Positions 43,540-52,344 of a stretch of DNA of 64,000 nt are shown here, in pieces (the stretch's first letter is position 1; each line of letters opens with the position of its first letter). This DNA comes from Helicostylum pulchrum (lineage: Eukaryota > Mucoromycota > Mucoromycetes > Mucorales > Mucoraceae). The stretch lies in contig JAIXMO010000030.1 of the NCBI GenBank assembly GCA_025677825.1, positions 124,001 through 188,000 on the forward strand, in the 5' to 3' direction. Under the pieces are notes generated by a model, which was given only the letters and a program-made list of their open reading frames with translations, was not told where the DNA came from and made no database searches. The position numbers were made by a program, and so were the translations under genes.

Positions 43540-44658
43540 ATGTCTCAACATATCGATACACTTGTCGTTTACGGTGATTCTTACTCTAGTATGTTTACAC
43601 TTGTATAAAAATGAATTTGATCCTTATATTTCTTAAATTGATAGGTATTAAACCAACTTCAAAAAAGACAAATGGTCCACTTTGGAACGAACAATTAGCA
43701 AAGAGCTGGAATACAGAACTTGTATCATTAGCAACTCCCGGTGCTACGTTCTGTAAAAACAATAAAAATAATGCTAGTTGGTTACAAAAGCAAGTTGGAT
43801 CTTATACTTCAAAAGACGGGCAAGAGACTGTACACGCCATGTTCCTGGGTGTTACTGATTTAATAGAGACAAAAGGAGAAGGTAAACAAAGTACTGTACT
43901 ACTAAATATCCTCTTGTATTTACTTTTTTTTTATACATGTAAACAGCTAAAAAAACAAAAGAATGGATAAAATGTATTGAAGACCAAGTTGTAAGTGTTT
44001 TTTATTAATTTTTTGAAACGCAGTTTAACTAATTTATTTTTAGACATCCTTGTGTTCCAGTAATCCCAATTCCAGAATTATTATAATGGGTGTTCCTGCG
44101 CTTGAATTTTCACCTTACGCATTGACACACAGTACCGCTACAAATCATTTGAAACAAAACATTCTTGATTTTAACGTAGCATTAGAAGAGAAAGTAACAG
44201 ACTGGCAAGAAAAGTTTGAAAATGTTCTGTTCTTTGATACCTACCTTGTATTTAGCGAGATATTTGGAGACCCAAGCGAAACCAAGATGGTAAACCTTGA
44301 GGAAGCATATTGGGATACATGCCAAGGTAAATGTGCGCAAGAGATGGATACATACCTTTGGTGGGATTCAGTTCATATTACAGGCGCTGGTCATAAAGCC
44401 ATATCAAATACAATTCAAGCAAGAGAGCTCTTCAACATAAAGGCTACTGAATCTGATTCGTTTGAGTCCACGGATGGTTTGATATCAAAAGACTATATTC
44501 GAGTTCTGTCTTGGATCATTTTAGCTTCCATCTTATTCATGGTGTTTTATTTGTTCCGTCATAACAGAGTCTTTGTTTCCTTAAAGAAGAAAATTCAAGC
44601 AAATGCCTCTAAAGTATATCCATCAAATAGAAACAATCATGAATACGCGCTCGTTTAA
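43540..44658 (+). CDS. SGNH/GDSL hydrolase with C-terminal membrane anchor, four exons
   Basis: Esterase/lipase of the SGNH fold (CE16-like in general build). Exons: 43540-43588, 43645-43881, 43947-43990, 44044-44658; 314 residues. Block I is VVYGDSYS with the likely nucleophile Ser14. Block V is WWDSVHITGAGH, with the catalytic Asp and His. Intermediate sequence includes LVSLATPGATFC and IIIMGVPALEFSPYA. There is no N-terminal signal peptide, but a hydrophobic helix lies near the C-terminus (VLSWIILASILFMVFYLF, about residues 270-287) followed by a basic tail. This suggests tail-anchor-like insertion with the enzyme in the cytosol, unless a signal exon was missed. It starts only about 155 bases after the MEAK7 homologue, same strand. 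The substrate is unknown. Confidence 0.88.
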
Positions 44659-45336
44659 AATAAATAAATTTCTGCATGGTTTTTATGCAGTGTACCATAC
44701 CATAAAAAAAAGAAAGACGGGTAATACTCACCATTTACATAGAAGCCATTTTTTTTTAATTGATTAAGATACTTTATCGTTCCAATAGTATCAATGTAAT
44801 GCTTCTAATTCGATTTAAATATAATTTCTTTTTGCAGCATATATATAAGAATTGTATACAAAAAAAAAAGGGGGAGTGTAGAATTTATATTTACTGTATT
44901 CACTTATTACTGCAAGGGGAGGGGGGGAGACTATAAGCGAGAAAAAAATAAAACGGGGGAAAAATATATACAACGTTGTAACAAAAAAAGTAGAAAAAGC
45001 TAGACTTTTTAAAATATATGGGGCCATCTTTTTTTTTTCTTCTGCTCGTGTACTTTTTAATAACAAACAAAATACGTAGCACAAAACCCCCTAACGTTAA
45101 TTTTTTTTTAGAATACAAGACCTTTAATGCAGATCGCATTATAATAAGCATGAGCAGTAAGTATAACAAAAATCGATGTTTATAAGCCTACGCCGATCAT
45201 TGTAAGTTTATCATGTTTGTATGTGTGACTTTTTTTTTTTTTTCTTAAAAGAAAAAGAGGTAATAGTTAGAACGATAAAGTATACTTTTTTCCCCCTTTC
45301 TCTCTCTGTTTTTTTTTTACGAAAGAAAGAGGGGAC
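44659..45336. other. intergenic region
   Basis: About 680 bases of AT-rich DNA, with a G-rich patch near 44917-44930 and a T-rich leader before the next ATG. The minus-strand frames here are low-complexity. Confidence 0.6.
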
Positions 45337-46371
45337 ATGGGATCTAAATCACTACCCAGCAGCTTTAAACAAAAGAATTCATACAGCAATATATCAATTC
45401 AAGAAAGAGGCAGTGATATTGTTCTTCATTCATCGTCCCTTTCCTCGTCCGCAAAAAAATCTTCACCGCTTGCAAAATCATCGTGGTGTAATGAAGATAG
45501 TACGATTAGTCACAAAAGTTGGTTGAACCGACGATGGTCTACCGTCTCGGGTTCACTTTTGGTAAGACAAAGAAATAAGAAAACAACTGCTTCACGTAAC
45601 TGGCTTAACCGACAAAAGCGACGTACTTTTCCACCTTCTTCAGACATCCTTCGATTAGAACATAAGCGATACTTTAAACGACAACGCAATCGACAAAGTT
45701 TAGCTGATATCCTAACTGCCTTTTACAGCAGTTCCGATTCTTCTTCGGTATCTAAAAGGATCGGTAAAATCCTAAAGAAAAAAGGTAAACAACCGTACCG
45801 TAAAAAAGCTCGATTGCATGTCGATACACAACAGCAACAACAATATTACACTGAGCAGCAAATTAAATCCGCTGTCATGGCCATGTTTCAACCACCACCT
45901 ACCATCTCCAGTAAATCCTCTTCTCCATCTACTCCCATCAAGTTTCCTACTCCACCAAAGAGATTCTCGGCTGTATTTATCGATTCCGCCGGTAAACATG
46001 GGAAAGTAAATTACATAGAGCCGTCCAAGAGCAAACCAAAACAGCTGCTGCATTATTTTCAGCACGGTGTTACACATAAACTACCCACCGCGATTACTAC
46101 AATACCTGAAGAAGATGCGCCTTCCTACTGTTTAGATAGTAAATGCAATCAAACTAGATTAGAGGCAACACTATTTTTATTCGGTTTTATCTTTTTCCCG
46201 TTTTGGTGGATTGGTGTTTGGGTTCACTATAGACGTCCCGTACAAGACCACCACTATAACGATTTGTTTTCTGTACGTACTTTTGCTTATTTAAATACTA
46301 TCTTTACCTTTATAAGTATACTTTTAATCATTGTAATCCTATCATTAATTATTTGGCTCGTAAAAGCATAA
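45337..46371 (+). CDS. uncharacterised basic serine-rich protein with two C-terminal membrane helices
   Basis: Single exon, 344 residues, not identified. Residues 1-60 are serine-rich. Residues 60-160 are strongly basic, with a repeated unit (SWLNRRWS, NWLNRQKRR). A glutamine run (QQQQQYY) sits near residue 168, then a proline/serine linker. The end has a cysteine pair (SYCLDSKCNQTRLE), a hydrophobic helix (LFLFGFIFFPFWWIGVWVHY) and a second helix (TIFTFISILLIIVILSLIIW). The F-x-x-G-F-x-F-x-P-x-W-W-x-G pattern before a final helix recalls serine-rich fungal membrane proteins of unknown function. It likely sits in an internal or plasma membrane with a long cytosolic N-terminus. Confidence 0.75.
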   Translation: MGSKSLPSSFKQKNSYSNISIQERGSDIVLHSSSLSSSAKKSSPLAKSSWCNEDSTISHKSWLNRRWSTVSGSLLVRQRNKKTTASRNWLNRQKRRTFPPSSDILRLEHKRYFKRQRNRQSLADILTAFYSSSDSSSVSKRIGKILKKKGKQPYRKKARLHVDTQQQQQYYTEQQIKSAVMAMFQPPPTISSKSSSPSTPIKFPTPPKRFSAVFIDSAGKHGKVNYIEPSKSKPKQLLHYFQHGVTHKLPTAITTIPEEDAPSYCLDSKCNQTRLEATLFLFGFIFFPFWWIGVWVHYRRPVQDHHYNDLFSVRTFAYLNTIFTFISILLIIVILSLIIWLVKA

Positions 46372-46825
46372 CAACAACAACAAAATTAGAATGTAATAAT
46401 AAAATAACTCCCACCTACACACACCTCCCTTTTTTTTAATGAAATACATCTTATTTTACCCTGCATACAAAAAGGTTTGTAAAAAAAAATGTGTTTTCGG
46501 GAAAATCATATATCCAGTGTCCTTTCCTGAGATCACTATGGAAAAGTCTTTACACATCTTTCAATTAAAATTGCTATTTGCGTAAAAGTATCACATGACC
46601 CAAATTGTTTTTCTTCTTCCAAAAGGGTAATTGCGAACTTCAATCATATGGTTCCTGTTTTGATGAAATAATCCAATCAAATGGTTCAATCAATGTCTTA
46701 TCGTGAGAAACCTTGCATGACCTTTTTTTCGACAGGAAAAAAAAGTTTTTTCAGATATAAAAAAAAAAGGCTTTTTTTTTGGTTTTGTTTTTTCCTTTAC
46801 TTTTAATTCCTCGGTTATTATTACT
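46372..46825. other. intergenic spacer
   Basis: About 450 AT-rich bases; nothing recognised apart from the T-rich leader of the next gene. Confidence 0.6.
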
Positions 46826-48166
46826 ATGAAAGATTTTTCATTGGAACTTATTGAACTAGTAGCAGATCAATTTACAAGTGCAAGAGATATTGCCAACGTA
46901 TCACTTGTGAATAATTACTTTTATTCTGCAACGACGCATTTGCTTTATAAACATGTCATGATCAACAGCCCTCGTCAATATATTGCATTTAAAGATACAA
47001 ACAGGCAATTAAAATCATTTGTTTATCGCCTAGACTTTTCTAGTTATACTACCAGAGGTTCGCGTTGGTCAGAAGAAAAGGCGAAATCAGTTATCTTGGG
47101 TCAAGAATTAGCGGATTTAATTGGTGAATGTAATCAGTTAAAAGAATTGTTTGTTGGTGAAGAAATGATGCATGCATTTGTATCACCTCAAGTCATTCGA
47201 TCCATTTTTAATGATCATAATAATCTTTCGACTATTGATTTTACTGGATTTTGTGACCGTAACTTTACAACAGTTATGGCAGATTTCTTTAAACCTGCTA
47301 TACCTACTAAATCCCAAGTATTATTATTAAATGATGATAAGGTAAAAAATCAAGTAGTTTATAATTGGTCAATACCTAGTAAACTTGAAAATATTTCATT
47401 TTACATGTGTATGGCGCTATCTCAAGAACACTTTTTTATACCATTCTTTGATAAACTATTAATGAATGGTAATCAATTAAAGAGGTTAGATTTAGCGTAT
47501 ACACAAATAACAAGTGATTTGTTCAAGTATATGAAGAGTCAAGCTAGTAGCCTAACCCATTTAAACTTGCAAGGATGCCACTCTATTCGATGTTGTTCTC
47601 CGTTAATAGAATTTATACAAGATTGTAAGAATTTGGTTCAGCTAAATTTGAATATGGAATTTAATGGTATTGGTGGATCAAGATTTTGTCATGAATGTAT
47701 ATACAAGATATTAAAATCAAGTGAATCAGTGAAATCATTAGATATGGGAGGTCATATTAACTTTGACGATACAATGATGATATCAACATTTACGAATCTA
47801 ACCGAATTATCCATCACTTACTGTAAGAATATTTCACTTGATAAATTAATTAGGTTCAACACGCCAAATTTATTTTATTTAAATTTATCACGTACACCAC
47901 TAACTATGGACTTGAATTATTTACCACGTGTATTAAACCAACTATCATCTCATTTTCATCATTTAAAAGTAATCGAAATAAGTCCTTTTACTCCCAAAAA
48001 GTATCCTCTCTCTATCAACAAAATTTGGTCATTGTATATACATGGAAGAAGAACCTTTTACGCTAAACATAACATAAATCCTAATCTTGTTTATTCTAAA
48101 AAGTTATTAATGTTGGACAATCAAGTACTTTCACCCATGGTTAGTTATTGGTGTTATTCTTATTAA
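46826..48166 (+). CDS. F-box-like / leucine-rich-repeat protein
   Basis: Probable SCF ubiquitin ligase adaptor or relative. Single exon, 446 residues. The start (SLELIELVADQFTSARDIAN, then VSLVNNYFYSAT) fits a short F-box helix bundle. It is followed by LKSFVYRLDFSSYTTRGSRW and LIGECNQLKELFVGEE, seen in fungal F-box/RNI proteins. Several LRR-like units follow: LKRLDLAYTQITSDLFKYM, LTHLNLQGCHSIRCC, LVQLNLNMEFNGIGG, VKSLDMGGHINFDD, LTELSITYCKNISL, LFYLNLSRTPLTM. No cysteine protease or nucleotide-binding motif is present. The target is unknown. Confidence 0.8.
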   Translation: MKDFSLELIELVADQFTSARDIANVSLVNNYFYSATTHLLYKHVMINSPRQYIAFKDTNRQLKSFVYRLDFSSYTTRGSRWSEEKAKSVILGQELADLIGECNQLKELFVGEEMMHAFVSPQVIRSIFNDHNNLSTIDFTGFCDRNFTTVMADFFKPAIPTKSQVLLLNDDKVKNQVVYNWSIPSKLENISFYMCMALSQEHFFIPFFDKLLMNGNQLKRLDLAYTQITSDLFKYMKSQASSLTHLNLQGCHSIRCCSPLIEFIQDCKNLVQLNLNMEFNGIGGSRFCHECIYKILKSSESVKSLDMGGHINFDDTMMISTFTNLTELSITYCKNISLDKLIRFNTPNLFYLNLSRTPLTMDLNYLPRVLNQLSSHFHHLKVIEISPFTPKKYPLSINKIWSLYIHGRRTFYAKHNINPNLVYSKKLLMLDNQVLSPMVSYWCYSY

Positions 48167-48211
48167 GTCTCCGTTTTAATAATAATAAAAAAAGTAAAAA
48201 TGCTGCTTGTT

Positions 48212-48244
48212 GTGTGTGTGTGTGTGTGTGCCTGTGTGTGTGTA
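48212..48244 (+). repeat. (TG)n microsatellite
   Basis: TG dinucleotide run interrupted once by CC, located in the spacer between the F-box gene and the Rap-like GTPase gene. Confidence 0.9.
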
Positions 48245-48386
48245 GCGTGTAAAAAGAAACTTTTTTTTTTTTTTAGGGCCAACAGATCCCCTCATTTTTT
48301 TTTGGTTTTTCTTTTTTCTTTTTATACATATACACATATATTTTTTTAATACCTTATACTTTATCTTTTTTTTTTTAAAAAAAAAT

Positions 48387-48476
48387 ATGAGAGAATATAA
48401 ACTTGTTGTTTTAGGTTCAGGTGGTGTTGGAAAGTCTGCTCTTGTAAGTTGTATTTTATTATTTCAGGTGTCATCT

Positions 48477-48517
<41 letters not shown>

Positions 48518-49086
48518 AAAGACGGTTCAATTCGTTCAATCCATCTTTGTTGAAAAATATGATCCTACCATTGAAGACTCTTATAGAAAACAAGTCGAAG
48601 TAGATGGATTGCAATGTATGCTCGAGATTTTAGATACAGCGGGTACAGAACAATTCACTGCTATGCGCGATTTATACATGAAGAACGGTCAAGGTTTTGT
48701 TCTTGTATACTCAATTACAAGTCTTGTCACTTTAACAGATCTTTATGAAATTAGAGAACAAATATTAAGAGTAAAGGGGTCTGATAACGTGAGTGTACAT
48801 ATACAACAGTTTCTTAAAAAAAAAAAAAGTACTAAATGTTATTTTTAAAATATAGGTTCCTATGGTATTAGTTGGTAACAAGTGTGATCTTGAAAGTGAA
48901 CGAATTGTTTCTAGAGAGAAAGGAATGTCTTTATCACAGCAATGGGGAGGAAAACCTTTTTACGAAACTTCAGCTCGATTCAAGATTAATGTTGATGAAG
49001 TATTTTATGATGTGGTTAGACAAATTAACAAACAAAATCCTTCCAAGGATAAGACAAAGAAAAAGTTCAAGTGTCTTATCCTCTAA
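48387..49086 (+). CDS. Rap/Rsr1-type Ras-family small GTPase, three exons
   Basis: Membrane-bound GTPase for polarity signalling (Rsr1/Bud1 or animal Rap1 type). Exons 48387-48443, 48522-48788 and 48856-49086 encode 184 residues. Motifs: GSGGVGKS (10-17), the effector loop YDPTIEDSY (32-40), DTAGTEQF with Thr61 (a Rap hallmark; Ras has Gln61), NKCD, and ETSAR. The C-terminus is a lysine-rich tail with a CLIL box, whose final Leu predicts geranylgeranylation. Thr61 predicts low intrinsic GTPase activity and dependence on a Rap-type GAP. Intron 1 contains a pure T run of about 35 bases just before its acceptor. Confidence 0.94.
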
Positions 49087-49297
49087 ATTTTATAACTATT
49101 ACCCTTATTATTATTTACTATTATTCTTACTATTATTCTTATTATACAAAAAAAAAAAAAAAAAAAAAAAAAACTTATATATCAATATCCCCCCTTTTTG
49201 ACTTTTTTCTTTTCAACATCTTCTCGCATACGCACAACAACATTTTGACTATTTATGAATACTATATTTCACAAAAGGACAACAAAAAAGGAAGGAA

Positions 49298-49326
49298 GGG
49301 GGGGAGGAACTGGGGGGGGGGGGGGC
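49298..49326 (+). repeat. G-tract block
   Basis: Two G runs (7 and about 14) separated by a short AGGAACT spacer, after a GGAAGG stretch. It lies in the 3' flank of the Rap-like gene and can in principle form a G-quadruplex. Confidence 0.8.
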
Positions 49327-49426
49327 TTTTTTTGCTGTTAAAAAAACAATGACCTTTAAATAAAACTTGTTCCAATATACCTTTTTTGTTCACACTGTAC
49401 GAGTCACATGTATGCCAAAAATAACT

Positions 49427-49817
49427 TTATTCGTCAAACTCTTCAATAGTTCGCGTGGCCATTGTTAAATACTCTAAAAATGAATTGACGGCTACGCGAA
49501 GCATTTTAGTGTTATAGCAGCCAAATTCTCTATGGGAGCCTTATTAGTTTTTTATTTTATTTTTGCACGCTTCTTATTTTGTTGTAGAATATACTCACAC
49601 TTTCAATATATTCTTTTCAAAAGTAATAATACGAAGTACTTGTGTTTCTCTCAATTCTGTATCGACATCCATAACGCGTTGAGCAATAACTGCTAACCTT
49701 TCATTAGGGAAAGGAATCTCTAAAAACCTAGAGTTGATCGCTACTTTAGTCGTTCTTTTTTCCTCTTTTAAACACTGCCTATTTTTTATTTTTATTTTTT
49801 TACATTTTATTATCCAT
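49427..49817 (-). CDS. PCC1: PCC1-like KEOPS/EKC subunit, at least two exons
   Basis: Small subunit of the KEOPS complex, which makes tRNA t6A and affects telomeres and transcription. The last exon is 49529-49427. The preceding exon ends at 49599 with a GTGAGT donor, and the join is in phase. Reading: FLEIPFPNERLAVIAQRVM, then VDTELRETQVLRIITFEK, then, across the intron, FGCYNTKMLRVAVNSFLEYL and TIEEFDE. The IPFP-N-x-R-A motif and LRVAVNSF match Pcc1/LAGE3. The 5' end is unclear: the frame upstream reaches a stop at about 49776. An ATG at 49817 in good context would need an intron of only about 25 bases. Start given as provisional. It lies about 115 bases downstream of ALADIN, same strand. 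Confidence 0.8.
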
Positions 49818-49932
49818 GGTTGAATCGTTTCTTTTTCTTTTAATGTGTGTATAAAGAAGAAGATCAGTTTTATTTTTATTTTTATTTTTTTTTACTTTTT
49901 TTAAAAAAAGACGGCGATTTAAAAAAAAAAAT

Positions 49933-51783
49933 TTACATGAAACGTCCACGCACTTCTTCATCAGTCAAGAAAGAATGAGTGACAAATGAAACGATACCAT
50001 TATCATATGCAGTAGCTAATAAAGCACCCTGATTAAAAGCGAATGCAAACTTAGCATATAAAGGTTGAGCAGCAATAGGTTTCACTTCTAAAGCACCAGA
50101 TGCAAAGCTTGTTTCTGCTCCACGAATATAACCGCTAGTAAAACAAAAGTTTAGTTTTTTTTATATGCGTATTAAAAAAAAAAGGCACTTACATTAATAT
50201 AAGCTTATAATCTTGTCCTAAACCAAGTATAGGAATATCCTTGACAGAATATAAGGTCATTAATGCATTATCTTCAAATACAACGGCTAATCGTTGTCCA
50301 TTACGTTGATCAATCGTCATATCACGAATAACTCCACCAACCATCACAGGTACTCCAGAGGACGTCTCTTTAGTAGCAGTTGATGTAGACTGTATTTGTG
50401 TGTTGATAATAGTCGATTTAACAAATTTACCAGATAAAAACAACGCATGGATATCACTCTTGCCGTACATGGAGTAAAAGAGTGTTCTATTATCTGTTGA
50501 CCAACATGCAGATTGTACCCATAATCCAGGAGGGTTGCTAATTTGCTGCGAAGACCAATCACTTGTATCCCACATACGAGAAATACCAGATCTAAAAAGA
50601 AGAGACATATTTAAATTACCTCTCTCTCTAAGTTATACGTACGTAAAACAACTTACACTCCTCCTTGGAATAAAAATTCTCCATCAAGACTCCAACGTAA
50701 TACAATATTACCGTTTCCATATCTCTTCAAACACGTAGTTCTGTTAAGCAACAAATCATGGATTGTCAAATTACTAGAGCTAGCAGAAGCAATAGCCAAC
50801 AAATGACTAGCAGGTGTAGGATCCCAAGCCAAAGAGCTAATATAATCTAAATGATCCAACTTGACATACTTCATAAAAGCACCAGCGAAAAAAATAGGTG
50901 ATGTACCGTTATAATCGTCCTTCTTTTCAATAGTCCAAATACAAACTGCTTGTTTACATCCAACAGCAAGTGTACCCGAACTTCTCTTTTTCCATTCAAT
51001 ACATGTAATATCATTCATCTTTTCATTGGCTAATACTTGACATGACCACGATTGTTCTCTTTTTTCATAAACATATACGTTGTTGTCGTTAAATGCAATC
51101 GCCAAAGTTTCCAAGTGAGGGTGCCAGGCCATGCATCGAATCGTATCTTGGTTGGTAAATATAGGATGTTGCGTAATTGTTTCTGGTGTCTTGAAAAAAC
51201 GTTCGTTGACGTAATCGTATACTGCTTTAGCTTGTTTATATGCAGGTCTACATGTTATATATAAAAAAAAGTTAGCAGTTGCTTTCGTTATTATTGTTGT
51301 TTATGTAAATTACGTTGCTTCAATAGCTGGACGACTATAAAAAGTATATGTTAGCACAAAAACAAAAACAAAAAAAGAGACATTATTGCATTACATACCA
51401 TTCTTCCCATTGTTTCTGTACAGTGTTTACTACATCATTATAAGAAGCTTCCAAAACATTAGGAGGTTGATTCATAACATTAACAAAGTCAGGTGTTATG
51501 GGTGCAATAAGTTCTTGGACAATAGAAGGGTATAAAGGCGTCTAAATAACAAATGACTTAGTATAGCTTTTTTTTTTACACTTTTTTTTAAAAAAAAAGT
51601 ATTATTACATTGGCGAGTTCTTGCATACCAGGACTACTGCTATGCTCAACACCTACTATATTTATTTATAAGTTGTGCATTTTTTTTAGTAGGAGAAAAA
51701 GAAAAGAAAAACTTACTTAAACATCCATTTAATTCAGCCAAAGTACCATGAGTTTCATCGGGTACTGTACATAAGAAAGACAT
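49933..51783 (-). CDS. ALADIN-like nucleoporin (WD40), seven exons
   Basis: WD-repeat nuclear pore protein, homologue of AAAS/ALADIN, which sits at the cytoplasmic and nuclear faces of the pore through NDC1 in animals. Exons: 51783-51717, 51655-51609, 51541-51399, 51334-51314 (21 bases), 51247-50657, 50591-50193, 50134-49933; 489 residues. N-terminus MSFLCTVPDETHGTLAELNG. The propeller begins with IRCMAWHPHLETLAIAFNDN, then WKKRSSGTLAVGC, SSLAWDPTPASHLLAIASAS, IVLRWSLDGEFLFQGG and ISRMWDTSDW, QSACWSTDNRTLFYSMYG. The C-terminal part has FAFNQGALLATAYDNGIVSF, matching the N-x-G-A-L-L motif of ALADIN. Yeasts such as Saccharomyces lack this gene, so its presence fits an early-diverging fungus. 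Confidence 0.9.
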
Positions 51784-52344
51784 TATATATGTAAATTAGA
51801 AAAAATATAACGAGAAAAAGAGAGGAAATAAACGCGTTAGGTGGAAAGTTAATATGATTTAAACGCTAAGCCTCTTTAAAATTTGTGACTCTATTCCAAC
51901 TCTTCAAAAAGAACAAACAAAATGTGTTGAAGAAGGATATGTTCCTGACCACATTTATATACTTGACATAAACATGTTTAATAACTTCTAATTCTCTTTT
52001 CCGGGTTATGGGCAATATAGTACTGTCTTTTTTTTTAAAAAAAATATCTTTTTGACAGTAAATTAATGGTGCTTTTTTTTTTCGCGTGTATTAAATAAAC
52101 GCTACATTTTCTTTTCTTTTTAAAAGGAGGTAAATACTAGTAAGAATACCAACAAGTACTACTTGTATAAGCATAAAATAATACGTATTTTTTTTTAAAG
52201 AGCAAAAACTTTAATCAATTATATTTTACCCTTCCTTTTAGGATAATTTTTCATAAGCCCTTTTCTTTCTTTTATTTGTCAACTTTTTGTTGTTGTTGTT
52301 GTCAAACCTTTATATATATATATATATATATATTCAATATATAA
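51784..52344. promoter_or_regulatory. bidirectional promoter region between ALADIN and the KH-like gene
   Basis: About 560 bases separating two divergent genes. It holds T and A runs and a (TA)n block (about 52311-52332) just before the KH-like ATG. No specific factor site can be assigned. Confidence 0.55.

Noticed and set aside
44815..45169. Two overlapping 89-codon minus-strand hydrophobic frames
   Set aside because: Phe/Tyr/Ile-rich translation of AT-rich DNA with no motif and no fit to neighbours.
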